NCBI GenBank assembly: GCA_903958995.1
Contig: CAJBVG010000002.1
Span: forward strand, 1 to 28,377
DNA length: 28,377 nucleotides
Source of the DNA: an uncultured bacterium
GTDB taxonomy: Bacteria; Bacteroidota; Bacteroidia; Sphingobacteriales; Sphingobacteriaceae
Direction of reading: 5' to 3'
The position numbers and the translations under genes are program-made. The number at the start of each line of letters is the position of its first letter. Within the stretch, counting starts at the first letter, position 1. Of this stretch, positions 1-8,422 are shown piece by piece. The notes beneath the pieces are model-generated. The model was not told the origin of the DNA and ran no database searches. It saw only the letters and a list, made by a program, of their open reading frames with translations.

Positions 1-366
1 GAGGCTATATGGAAGCAAATGGACTTTCTGGGTCATCGTTTCTTTGTGTTTGAATTGGAAGGAATTGCAATAGGTTTTGCTTCAGTGAGTGAAATGATTC
101 ATGAAGAGCGTAAAACAGCCAAAGTACATAAGCTCTATTTTTTACCAGAAATGCATGGAAAGGGATATGGAAAACAATTATTAAAACATTTAGAAGAATT
201 ACTGGTGAGCGAAAGTTATGAATACCTTATTTTAAATGTGAATAGAAATAATCCAGCCTATCATTTTTATTCTAATATGAATTATAGTATTAGAGAAACA
301 ATTGATATCCCTTATGGGGAATTTATGTTAAATGATTACGTGATGGAGAAAAAGTTGATACAATAA
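1..366 (+). CDS. GNAT-family N-acetyltransferase, 5' end outside the window
   Basis: The reading frame is open from base 1, so the N-terminus lies before the window; the first ATG inside is at 19 but need not be the real start. The visible part carries the acetyl-CoA-binding motif A of GNAT enzymes: a beta strand (KVHKLYFLPEMHG) followed by the R/Q-x-x-G-x-G/A-like loop HGKGYGKQLLKHL and a helix. Motif B is near NRNNPAYHFYSNMNYS, where the N-x-x-A-x-x-F-Y pattern is typical. GNAT enzymes move an acetyl group from acetyl-CoA to an amine; the substrate cannot be told from this fragment. The -33 element of the downstream riboswitch promoter lies in its last codons, so the next transcript appears to start independently. 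The family call is secure, the specific function unknown. Confidence 0.85.
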   Translation, partial: EAIWKQMDFLGHRFFVFELEGIAIGFASVSEMIHEERKTAKVHKLYFLPEMHGKGYGKQLLKHLEELLVSESYEYLILNVNRNNPAYHFYSNMNYSIRETIDIPYGEFMLNDYVMEKKLIQ

Positions 367-386
367 TAATTAATTCTATACATTTG
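355..386 (+). promoter_or_regulatory. Bacteroidetes-type promoter for the TPP riboswitch/receptor transcript
   Basis: TACATTTG at 379-386 is an exact match to the Bacteroidetes -7 consensus TAnnTTTG. A TTG at 355-357 sits 21 bases upstream, slightly longer than the usual -33 spacing. Transcription would begin near 390, just where the riboswitch aptamer begins, which supports the assignment. Confidence 0.65.
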
Positions 387-388
387 CA

Positions 389-475
389 GAACTCAAAGGG
401 GTGGTGCCATAACACGGTGCCTGAGATTAAACCCATAGAACCTGATGCGGATAATGCCGTCGAAGGGAAGAGGTT
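389..475 (+). ncRNA. TPP (thiamine pyrophosphate) riboswitch, THI element
   Basis: The conserved core of the TPP aptamer is readable in order: CTCAAAGGGGTG (392-403), a P3 stem region, CTGAGA (421-426), ACCC (431-434), GAACCTGATGCGGATAATGCC (439-458, written in part) and CGAAGGGA (461-468). P1 can form between CTC (392-394) and GAG (470-472) with flanking pairs. TPP binding in this class usually lowers expression of thiamine biosynthesis or transport genes. Here the riboswitch sits 70 bases before a TonB-dependent receptor, which makes the receptor a candidate for uptake of thiamine or a precursor. A possible expression platform follows: TCCCTT (499-504) can pair with AAGGGA (463-468) inside the aptamer, and TATAAAA (475-481) with TTTTATA (516-522). 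Confidence 0.95.
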
Positions 476-543
476 ATAAAATCGTTGTAGGATAGTAGTC
501 CCTTGTTATCTGAGGTTTTATACAGTATTAATAATGATAAAAT

Positions 544-2993
544 ATGTTTAAGAAACTAGTTGTATTAGCGCTTCTCCTAAGTATTGGTATTGTTGCGAAT
601 GCACAAAATAAGTACACTATAAAGGTGATCGACGATCATAACAAACCTTTACCAGGTGCTACGATTTCTATTGATGGAACCTTGCTTGCACAAACAGGTG
701 CTGATGGCATGTATCGCTTAACCATTAGCAAACCCAAAGTGGTGCTAAAAATTTCTTTGATTGGTTTTGAATCCTATTCATCTATTTTCGATTTCGAAAA
801 AGATAAAATCAAATCAAAAGACATTAAAGGAAACATGGAACTTATTTATGTTTTCAAATTAACTAATAAAGTTTATTTATCAGAAGAAGTATTAGTTACT
901 TCTACACGTATTGCCGAGAATACTGCTGGTACATATTCTATGGTCGACAAAAATTATATAGAGAAATCGAATTTTGGTCAAGACCTACCTTATATGTTAA
1001 ATCAGTCTCCATCGGTAGTAGTTACTTCTGATGCTGGAAATGGTATAGGTTATACAGGTATACGAATTCGTGGTACCGATCAAACCAGAACCAATTTAAC
1101 CATTAATGGTATACCTTTAAATGATGCTGAATCGCAAGGGACTTTTACAGTAAACATTTCTGATTTTGCGAGTTCAGTAGAGAACTTCAGATTCAACGTG
1201 GTGTAGGTGCTTCTACCAATGGTGCTGGTGCATTTGGTGCTTCTATAAATATTCAAACTAGTCAGTTAACCGATACTGCTTCTGCTCAAGTAAATTTTGC
1301 ACAAGGCGGAAATAAGTTCAAGAACGTTTTATTTCAAAATAACTCAGAAAAATATACAGCACTAGTAAATACTGGTCTTATTCATGAATATTGGAATTTT
1401 TCAGGGCGGTTTTCTAAAATTGCTTCAACTGGTTATGTAGATAATAGTTCTGCTCTATTGAAATCGTTTTTCACATCAGCATCATTTCGAAATAAAAAAC
1501 ACCTTTTAAAAATAAATGTATTTTCTAATATTGAAAAAACATATTTAGCATGGAATGGTGTTCCTGAAGATTCATTAAAAACAAATCGAAAATACAATCC
1601 TATATCTGATGAATATAATGATCAATATGATAATTATCAGCAAGATCATTATCAACTTTTCGAATCGTATAAAATAAATAATCGTCACCATTTTAATTTA
1701 GGATATCATTACACTCGAGGTAGAGGTTATTTTCAAGAGTTTAGGTATGGTCAAAATTTTACAGCCTATGGTCTTGACACCATGTTTGTAGGTTCCGATA
1801 CAATTGCACAGTCGGATATGTTGAGAAGAAGATGGTTAAGAAATCAGTTTGAAGGTGTTGTGTACAGTTGGGAATACACCCCGAACGATGAATTTAAATT
1901 AACCATAGGTGGTGCAGCAAATCGTTATGATGGCGAGCATTTCGGAGAAATTCTTTGGGCAAGAAATGCTTCTAACAGTATGCCGGGTACTCGTTGGTAT
2001 ACAGGTTGGGGATTTAAAGATGAAGCCAATGTGTATGTAAAAGCAAATTATGATTTTATTTCAAATTGGAATGTCTTCGTCGATCTTCAGTCGAGAGTTA
2101 TTAACTATAAAATTGAAGGTCAAAACAAAGATCGAGTAGATATTAGTCAAGAACATTCGTTTAATTTCTTTAATCCTAAAGCTGGTGTTTCTTATAATTT
2201 ATCGAGTTTAAATAAAGTATACCTAACTATTGGTGCTACAAATAAAGAACCTAATCGTGATGACTTTGTAAATGGCATTGTGAATGGGATTACACCTAAA
2301 AATGAAGAGTTAAGAAATATAGAGTTGGGTTGGAAAAGAAGATTAGAAGAGTTTGGAGTAGAAGTAAATGGGTATTACATGGGCTATAAAAACCAATTAG
2401 TATTAACTGGTGAAGTGAATAATGTTGGGGAATATATGCGAGTAAATACTCCTGATAGTTATAGAGCAGGTATTGAAGCTTCAGCTACCTATAATTACTC
2501 AACTAAAATTGGAATTTCGGCAAACATTGCTTTAAGTAAAAATAAAATCAATTCATTTACCGAAACTATTTATTCATATGATGCTGAGTATAATTCTTTA
2601 GGCGTAGTGCTTCGAAACCATAAAAATACTGATATCTCATTTTCGCCGAACATTGTTGCTGCTGCACGCATTCGTTATAAAATCTACCAAAATCTATTTA
2701 CATCAATAGAATCAAAATATGTTGGTCAGCAGTTTTTAGATAATACTTCGAATAATGATAGAAGAATAAAACCATTTTTTGTAAACGATTTATTTTTCGA
2801 TTATAATTTACGTTTAAAAGAATACATCCCGATGTTAACCATCGTGTTTAAAATAAACAATGTGTTTAATATGATGTATGAACCGAATGGGTATACCTAT
2901 ACACTTATTGAAAGTGGATCAGAAAACAACTACAATTACTATTACCCACAGTTAGGAAGAAATTATATGTTCTCCCTAAATTTCAACTTCTAA
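544..2993 (+). pseudogene. TonB-dependent outer-membrane receptor, thiamine-regulated, interrupted by a -1 frameshift
   Basis: Two frames together make one SusC/TonB-receptor-like protein of about 816 residues. The first frame (544-1206) has a signal peptide (MFKKLVVLALLLSIGIVANAQ), a carboxypeptidase-D-like regulatory domain (about residues 24-80, PLPGATISIDG) and most of the plug (EEVLVTSTR, then IRIRGTDQTRTNLTINGIPL). The second frame, open from 1185 to 2993, carries the end of the plug (LQIQRGVGASTNGAGAFGAS) and a barrel ending in aromatic NFNF, as outer-membrane barrels do. The protein joins perfectly if one base is missing at 1183-1187, where GAG AAC CTT CAG would be expected and GAGAACTTCAG is present. 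Either the gene is inactivated in this strain or there is a sequence error. TonB receptors import scarce ligands using TonB energy. The upstream TPP riboswitch points to thiamine or a derivative; this is inference from context. It ends one base before porX on the other strand. Confidence 0.85.
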
Positions 2994-2994
2994 C

Positions 2995-4545
2995 TTATTT
3001 ATTTGACAATACTACAAATGGAACCAGCATCTCTTCTAAAGAGATGCCTCCATGTTGGAAGGTGTTGTTAAAGAAGTTAGCGAAATGGTTGTAATTATTA
3101 GGGTATACGAAGTAGTAATCTTCTTTTGCAAAGATGTAAGTCTGACTAACATTAACTCTAGGTAGAAAAGCTTCGGCAGGATTTTTTATTTCTAAAACAT
3201 CTTTTTTGTTGTAGTTTAAATTTTTTCCTTGCTTATAACGAAGGTTCGAATTTACTGTTCGATCTCCAATAACTTTACTCGCATTCTTCACACGAATAGT
3301 ACCATGGTCAGTTGTAATAATTAGTCGAGATGGTTTTTGTGAAATTTTAATAATGGCTTCTAATAATGGAGAATGTTCAAACCACGAAAGAGTGATCGAA
3401 CGATATGCCGCTTCATCAGGTGCAAGCTCTCTAATAATATCCATTTCTGTACGAGCATGCGAAAGCATATCTACAAAATTGTAGACGATAACGTTTAGTG
3501 GATTTTGAAATTTCTGATTGATAGTATCAACAAGATTTTTACCATCTTCATTGTTCACTACTTTTACATAGCTAAATTTATAATTCTTACGTAACCTCAA
3601 TAATTGAGCTTGAAGAAACTCTTCCTCGTGTAAATTTTTTCCGCCTTCATCTTCATCATTCTTCCATAATTTTGGATGTTGTTTTTCCATCTCTGTTGGT
3701 AGAAGCCCAGAAAATATAGCGTTTCGAGCATATTGTGTTGCAGTTGGTAAAATACTACTGTATATATCTTCTTCCTCTACTCTAAAATATTCATTGATAA
3801 TTGGCGCAATAATTTTCCATTGATCATATCTCAAATTATCAATTAACAGAAAAAATGTAGGCACTGTTTCGGTTACCAATGGGAGAACTCTATCTTTCAT
3901 TAATTGATGAGATTGTAGTGGAGCCGTGTTAGGTTCTTTTAACCACTTCAAGTAATTTCGCTCAACATATTTAGAAAACAATGCATTAGCTTCCTGCTTT
4001 TGATGAGTTAAAATTTCATGCATTCCAGAGTCTTGTAATTTCTCTAGTTCTAATTCCCAAAATACAAGTTTCTTGTAAACATCTTTCCACTCTTCGAAAT
4101 TCGAGACATCATTTAGAGCAATACCTAAATTTCTAAATTCTTGTTGATAGGCTGAATTTGTTTTCTCAGATACGAGTCTTTTATTATCTAGTATTTTTTT
4201 TAGCGTAAGTAATATTTGTTTGGGATTAACCGGTTTAATAAGATAGTCGGCAATTTTACTACCGATGGCATCTTCCATTAAATATTCTTCTTCGTTTTTT
4301 GTGATGAGTACGATGGGCAAATCGGTATTATTCTTTTTGATTTCCTGAAGAGTCTCTAAACCAGATAATCCTGGCATGTTTTCATCTAAAAAGACAACAT
4401 CAACCTTTTCTGTTTTCAATATATCTAAGGCATCAGAACCATTTGTGGTACTAATTACTTTATAACCCTTATCTTGTAGAAATAAAATATGTGGTTTTAA
4501 CAAATCTATCTCATCATCTGCCCACAATATGATTGTTTCTTGCAT
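2995..4545 (-). CDS. porX: PorX, T9SS response regulator with PglZ (alkaline-phosphatase-like) domain
   Basis: A two-domain protein of 516 residues. Residues 1-120 are a CheY-like receiver with the acidic pocket D10/D11, phospho-acceptor D54 in VVFLDENMPG, T82 and K104 (LIKP). A helical linker follows (about 130-210). From about 225 on is a PglZ/alkaline-phosphatase-superfamily domain with probable metal ligands D236, D359, H363, D413 and H414 (TTDHG) and candidate nucleophile Thr in SILPTATQ (268/270). This is the architecture of PorX, which with the sensor PorY controls the type IX secretion system in Bacteroidetes; the P. gingivalis PglZ domain has been reported to act as an oligonucleotide phosphodiesterase. 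All key residues appear intact. No porY is in the window. It is divergent from the HD gene (66-bp gap) and converges on the receptor gene. Confidence 0.93.
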   Translation of the reverse strand: MQETIILWADDEIDLLKPHILFLQDKGYKVISTTNGSDALDILKTEKVDVVFLDENMPGLSGLETLQEIKKNNTDLPIVLITKNEEEYLMEDAIGSKIADYLIKPVNPKQILLTLKKILDNKRLVSEKTNSAYQQEFRNLGIALNDVSNFEEWKDVYKKLVFWELELEKLQDSGMHEILTHQKQEANALFSKYVERNYLKWLKEPNTAPLQSHQLMKDRVLPLVTETVPTFFLLIDNLRYDQWKIIAPIINEYFRVEEEDIYSSILPTATQYARNAIFSGLLPTEMEKQHPKLWKNDEDEGGKNLHEEEFLQAQLLRLRKNYKFSYVKVVNNEDGKNLVDTINQKFQNPLNVIVYNFVDMLSHARTEMDIIRELAPDEAAYRSITLSWFEHSPLLEAIIKISQKPSRLIITTDHGTIRVKNASKVIGDRTVNSNLRYKQGKNLNYNKKDVLEIKNPAEAFLPRVNVSQTYIFAKEDYYFVYPNNYNHFANFFNNTFQHGGISLEEMLVPFVVLSNK

Positions 4546-4562
4546 ATATTGAATATTAATTT

Positions 4563-4590
4563 TTGGTTTCCGTTAAAATTAACAAATTTG
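4563..4590 (+). promoter_or_regulatory. Probable promoter for the HD-domain gene
   Basis: TTG at 4563-4565, 17 bases, then CAAATTTG at 4583-4590, which matches TAnnTTTG at all but the first base. The start codon follows 21 bases later. CAAATTTG is its own reverse complement, so it could in principle serve the divergent porX too, but I see no -33 element in that direction. Confidence 0.45.
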
Positions 4591-4611
4591 TATCGCTTTT
4601 ATTGTTGAGCT

Positions 4612-5835
4612 TTGAATAAAAAGAAAATATTTAATGACCCTGTTTATGGTTTTGTAAGCGTGCCTTACGAAATTATATTTGATTTGATTGAGCATCCTTA
4701 CTTTCAACGATTAAGGAATATCAAGCAATTGGGCCTAACGCATCTAGTGTATCCTGGAGCTTTGCATACTCGTTTTCACCATGCTTTAGGAGCAATGCAT
4801 TTAATGAGTATTGCGCTTGAAACATTAAAGAATAAAGGTGTTAAGATAACTGAAGAGGAAAGCAAAGCAGTTACTATAGCTATTCTTTTACATGACATCG
4901 GACATGGTCCTTTTTCTCATGCCCTAGAAAGCTGTATAGTCCCTAGCATTCATCACGAAGATTTATCGATTCTATTAATGAAGAGATTAAACATCGAGTT
5001 TAAGGGTGCATTAACATTAGCTATCGAGATTTTTGAAAACAAGTACGATAAGAAATTCTTACATCAATTAGTCTCTGGCCAATTGGATATGGACCGTATG
5101 GATTACCTGAACCGCGACAGTTTTTATACTGGTGTTTCGGAAGGTGTGATTGGGTTTGATCGAATTTTGAAAATGATTTGTGTTATTGATGATCAATTAG
5201 TGATTGAAGAGAAGGGTATTTACTCCATTGAAAAATTCTTAATTGCCCGACGATTAATGTATTGGCAAGTATATTATCACAAAACGGTGATTTCTGCAGA
5301 GCAATTATTAGTGAAAGTGCTCAGACGTGCAAAAGAGATTTCTGTTCAAGGCAAGGTATTATTTGCTACACCATCATTTTCATTCTTATTGAAGAATAAC
5401 CCAAGTGCAGATGATTTTAAAGGTGATGAGCGTTATTTAGATGCTTTTGCCAATATTGATGATCATGATATTTACTCAGCTATTAAGGTTTGGACCAATG
5501 ATGAGGATGTGATTTTGTCGAAATTATGTACTGAGCTAATAAACAGACGATTGTATTCTATCGAAATACAGAACGAAAATATCAGTTCTAAAGAGTATGA
5601 TGAAAAATTAAAGGAAGTTATTGAGAAATGGGGCATTTCGGAAGAAGATGCTGAATATTTTGTTTTTACTGGTGTCATCAATAATAATGCATACGACCCA
5701 CTCAGTGGGAATATCTATATTCTCACTAAAACCAAAGGCTTACAAGACATTGCAGTATGTTCAGATGGGTTAAACCTAGAAGCACTATCTAAAAATGTTA
5801 AGAAACATTTCCTTTGTTACCCCAAGTACATTTAG
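4612..5835 (+). CDS. HD-domain phosphohydrolase (dGTPase/YdhJ-like superfamily)
   Basis: This 407-residue protein begins at a TTG codon: a TGA stop at 4606-4608 in the same frame leaves no upstream start, and NKKKIFNDPVYGFVSVP is the usual family N-terminus. The metal-binding HD signature is clear: H56 in TRFHHALG, H94-D95 in ILLHDIGHGPFSH, and a downstream aspartate in QLDMDRMDYLNRDSFYTG (about residues 158-175). These enzymes hydrolyse phosphate esters, some acting on dNTPs; the substrate here is not predictable. It lies directly upstream of lpxD with a 73-base gap that holds lpxD promoter boxes, so co-regulation with lipid A genes is possible but not needed. The superfamily is sure, the function open. 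Confidence 0.88.
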   Translation: MNKKKIFNDPVYGFVSVPYEIIFDLIEHPYFQRLRNIKQLGLTHLVYPGALHTRFHHALGAMHLMSIALETLKNKGVKITEEESKAVTIAILLHDIGHGPFSHALESCIVPSIHHEDLSILLMKRLNIEFKGALTLAIEIFENKYDKKFLHQLVSGQLDMDRMDYLNRDSFYTGVSEGVIGFDRILKMICVIDDQLVIEEKGIYSIEKFLIARRLMYWQVYYHKTVISAEQLLVKVLRRAKEISVQGKVLFATPSFSFLLKNNPSADDFKGDERYLDAFANIDDHDIYSAIKVWTNDEDVILSKLCTELINRRLYSIEIQNENISSKEYDEKLKEVIEKWGISEEDAEYFVFTGVINNNAYDPLSGNIYILTKTKGLQDIAVCSDGLNLEALSKNVKKHFLCYPKYI

Positions 5836-5869
5836 AATGTTAACAAATTATTAATCATATTTTGAATAA

Positions 5870-5904
5870 TAGATTTGCAGCATTGAAGGATAATTTTATT
5901 TTTG
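5870..5904 (+). promoter_or_regulatory. Two nested promoter boxes in front of lpxD
   Basis: TAGATTTG (5870-5877) and TATTTTTG (5897-5904) both match TAnnTTTG exactly. The second has TTG at 5875-5877 exactly 19 bases upstream, and that TTG is also the end of the first box. The upstream box has no TTG at the normal distance. The second box ends four bases before the lpxD ATG and would give an essentially leaderless transcript. Confidence 0.6.
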
Positions 5905-5908
5905 TATA

Positions 5909-6949
5909 ATGCAATTTAAGGCAATAGAAATTAGTGTATTACTCAACGGCGAATTAGAAGGTAATCCCGACGAAGTTGTCTATTCATTAGCAAAAATTGA
6001 AGAGGGTAAGGTTGGTGCGTTATCATTTTTGGCTAATCCTAAATATGAAGCTCATCTCTATACTACAGAAGCATCTGTAGTAATCATCAATAAAAGTTTA
6101 GTGCTCGAGAAACCAGTGAAATCTACGCTCATTAGAGTGGAAGATGCGTACAGTGCTTTTTCAGTTTTATTAGAGAAATACAACACTATTAAGTTAAATA
6201 AATATGGCATTGAGGATCCAAGTTTCATCAGCAAAACCGCAAAAGTTGGTGCTGATTGCTATATTGGAGCTTTTGCTTACATCGGAAGCCATGCTGTAAT
6301 TGGCAACAATGTAAAGATCTATCCTCAGGTTTACATCGGTGATAATGTAACTGTTGCAGATAATACCACCTTGTTTTCGGGGGCTAAAATTTATTCCGAC
6401 TGTATTATTGGAGCAAATGTTATTATTCATTCGGGTTGTGTAATTGGAAGCGATGGTTTCGGATTTGCACCCCAAACTGATGGATCATTCCAAAAAGTTG
6501 CTCAAATAGGAAATGTGATTGTAGAAGACAATGTAGAAGTGGGTTCCAACACAAGTATAGATAGAGCCACTATTGGTTCTACAATTATTAGAAAAGGGGT
6601 AAAACTCGACAATCTAATTCAAATTGCTCATAACGCAGAGATTGGTGATAATACAGTAATTGCTTCGCAATCGGGTGTTTCAGGAAGCACAAGAATTGGT
6701 GAAAATTGTATTATTGGTGGTCAAGTAGGTATTGTGGGGCATATCAATATTGCAAAAGGCTCGCAAATCAATGCGAAATCGGGAATATCTAAATCAATTA
6801 CTGAGGAAAATAAACAATGGAACGGTACTCCGGTATCGCCTTTCCGTGATTCTTTAAAAATGCAAGCGGTGTATCGTCGCCTTCCAGAACTCGAAAAACG
6901 TATCGAGGAATTGGAGCAATTATTGCGCGATTTAAAAGAAACCATCTAA
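5909..6949 (+). CDS. lpxD: UDP-3-O-(3-hydroxyacyl)glucosamine N-acyltransferase LpxD
   Basis: LpxD adds the N-linked 3-hydroxyacyl chain to UDP-3-O-acyl-glucosamine, the third step of lipid A synthesis, using acyl-ACP in the cytoplasm. The 346-residue product has the N-terminal uridine-binding domain (about 1-100, with GALSFLANPKYEAHL), then a left-handed beta-helix of hexapeptide repeats (about 105-295, pattern V-x-I-G-x-N), and a C-terminal helix (RRLPELEKRIEELEQLL). The catalytic histidine is H241 in NLIQIAHNAEIG, matching H239 of the E. coli enzyme. Length is normal. It heads the cluster lpxD, lpxC-fabZ, lpxA, though lpxC-fabZ also has its own promoter. Confidence 0.97.
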   Translation: MQFKAIEISVLLNGELEGNPDEVVYSLAKIEEGKVGALSFLANPKYEAHLYTTEASVVIINKSLVLEKPVKSTLIRVEDAYSAFSVLLEKYNTIKLNKYGIEDPSFISKTAKVGADCYIGAFAYIGSHAVIGNNVKIYPQVYIGDNVTVADNTTLFSGAKIYSDCIIGANVIIHSGCVIGSDGFGFAPQTDGSFQKVAQIGNVIVEDNVEVGSNTSIDRATIGSTIIRKGVKLDNLIQIAHNAEIGDNTVIASQSGVSGSTRIGENCIIGGQVGIVGHINIAKGSQINAKSGISKSITEENKQWNGTPVSPFRDSLKMQAVYRRLPELEKRIEELEQLLRDLKETI

Positions 6950-6965
6950 AATCCTTCTTAAGATT

Positions 6966-6995
6966 TTGTTTAAACCTTGATTCTGGATACATTTG
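6966..6995 (+). promoter_or_regulatory. Promoter for lpxC-fabZ
   Basis: TTG (6966-6968), 19 bases, TACATTTG (6988-6995): a full match to the Bacteroidetes promoter pattern. Transcription would start near 7000, upstream of the ATG at 7016. That rules against the possible TTG start at 6977, which would lie inside the promoter. Confidence 0.7.
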
Positions 6996-7015
6996 TCAGA
7001 ATATTAAGGTTAGGA

Positions 7016-8413
7016 ATGAACGTAAAACAAACGACTTTAAAAGCTCCCGTTACATTAGTAGGTGTTGGGTTGCATACTGGCTCTCAGGTCACCATGACTT
7101 TCAAGCCGGCTCCTGAAAATCATGGTTACAAATTTCAACGTGTTGATATTGAGGGTTCCCCAATTATCGATGCTGATGTAGATAATGTAACAGATATTTC
7201 AAGAGGCACAACAATTACTCAAAATGGAGCAAGTGTATCAACTGTAGAACATACTTTAGCTGCGCTCGCAGGCTTAGAAATTGACAATGTTTTAATCGAG
7301 ATAAATGGCCCCGAAGCACCCATTATGGATGGAAGTTCGATGCCTTTTATCGAAGAAATCGAAAAAGTAGGCATCATTCAACAAGATGCAGACCGTGAAT
7401 ATTTCATTATACCAAGTAATATTAATTACGAAGAACCCGACCGCCATGTAGAGATGACGGCTATGCCTTATATTGACGACTACCGTGTAACAGTAATGGT
7501 TGATTACAACTCACCAGTATTAGGAAGTCAACACGCATCATTATCTTCTATATCAGAATTCAAATCTGAAATTGCTTCATGCCGTACCTTTTGTTTCTTA
7601 CACGAGTTAGAAATGTTGTTAAAGCACGACCTAATTAAAGGTGGTGATTTAAATAACGCTATTGTTGTAGTAGATAAAGTGGTAGATGATGAAGAATTAG
7701 AGCATTTAGCAAAATTATTTAATAGAGATAAAATAGCAGTTGCTAGAGAAGGTATTCTTAACAACATCGAACTTCGCTATCAAAATGAACCTGCACGCCA
7801 TAAATTACTAGATGTAATTGGTGATCTAGCGTTAATTGGTATGCCATTAAAAGGACATATCATGGCAGCTCGCCCTGGTCATGCTGCTAACGTAGCCTTT
7901 GCTAAAAAAATCAAGGCATTAATCAAAAAAGAAAAAGCAAGGAAAAATATTCCTACCTATAATCCAACTGCCACTCCTATTTATGATGTGAATGGTATTA
8001 TGAATATCCTACCTCATCGTCCACCATTCTTGTTAATCGACAAAATTATGGAGCTTACCCAAAAACACGTGGTAGGTATTAAAAATGTAACGATGAATGA
8101 AGATTTCTTCAGAGGTCATTTCCCTGGAAACCCAGTAATGCCTGGTGTTTTGCAGGTAGAGGCAATGGCTCAAACTGGAGGTATTTTGGTATTAAATACA
8201 GTTCCTGATCCAGAGAATTATTGGACATATTTCTTGAAAATTGAAAATGCCCGCTTCAAGGATAAGGTACTTCCGGGAGATACTATTATATTTAGGTGCG
8301 ATTTAACGGCGCCCATTAGAAGAGGCATCTGCCAAATGCGAGGTACTGCATTTGTAGGTGATAAAATTGTGATGGAAGCAGAGTTGATGGCACAAATTGT
8401 TAGAAAAAGCTAA
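7016..8413 (+). CDS. lpxC-fabZ: Bifunctional LpxC-FabZ: UDP-3-O-acyl-GlcNAc deacetylase / 3-hydroxyacyl-ACP dehydratase
   Basis: A fusion of 465 residues. Residues 1-310 are LpxC, the zinc deacetylase that commits the pathway to lipid A: VGLHTG (16-22), catalytic E78 and zinc ligand H79 (STVEHTLAAL), zinc ligands H262 and D266 (RHKLLDVIGDL) and general acid H289 (RPGH). Residues 325-465 are FabZ, the dehydratase of fatty-acid elongation: LPHRPPFLLID (332-342), catalytic H368 in GHFPGNPVMPGV and E382 fourteen residues later. Both active sites look complete. Fusion is a normal trait of Bacteroidetes and joins two enzymes that compete for 3-hydroxyacyl-ACP. ATG 7016 is chosen because the LpxC domain starts there and a promoter box lies just upstream. 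lpxA follows after nine bases. Confidence 0.97.
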   Translation: MNVKQTTLKAPVTLVGVGLHTGSQVTMTFKPAPENHGYKFQRVDIEGSPIIDADVDNVTDISRGTTITQNGASVSTVEHTLAALAGLEIDNVLIEINGPEAPIMDGSSMPFIEEIEKVGIIQQDADREYFIIPSNINYEEPDRHVEMTAMPYIDDYRVTVMVDYNSPVLGSQHASLSSISEFKSEIASCRTFCFLHELEMLLKHDLIKGGDLNNAIVVVDKVVDDEELEHLAKLFNRDKIAVAREGILNNIELRYQNEPARHKLLDVIGDLALIGMPLKGHIMAARPGHAANVAFAKKIKALIKKEKARKNIPTYNPTATPIYDVNGIMNILPHRPPFLLIDKIMELTQKHVVGIKNVTMNEDFFRGHFPGNPVMPGVLQVEAMAQTGGILVLNTVPDPENYWTYFLKIENARFKDKVLPGDTIIFRCDLTAPIRRGICQMRGTAFVGDKIVMEAELMAQIVRKS

Positions 8414-8422
8414 ACGAAACGA

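Noticed and set aside
1458..2993. The second half of the TonB receptor as an independent gene starting at TTG 1458
   Set aside because: The frame is open back to 1185 and encodes the end of the plug domain; a barrel fragment without a signal peptide would not be exported. A frameshift in one gene explains it better.
6194..6475. Antisense open frames inside lpxD, lpxC, fabD, mfd, AsmA-like and carB genes
   Set aside because: They are short, have no recognisable domains or start context and lie fully inside well-supported genes on the other strand.
6977..7015. A longer N-terminus for LpxC-FabZ from TTG 6977
   Set aside because: The extra 13 residues overlap a TTG-N19-TACATTTG promoter and are not part of the LpxC fold; ATG 7016 fits both.
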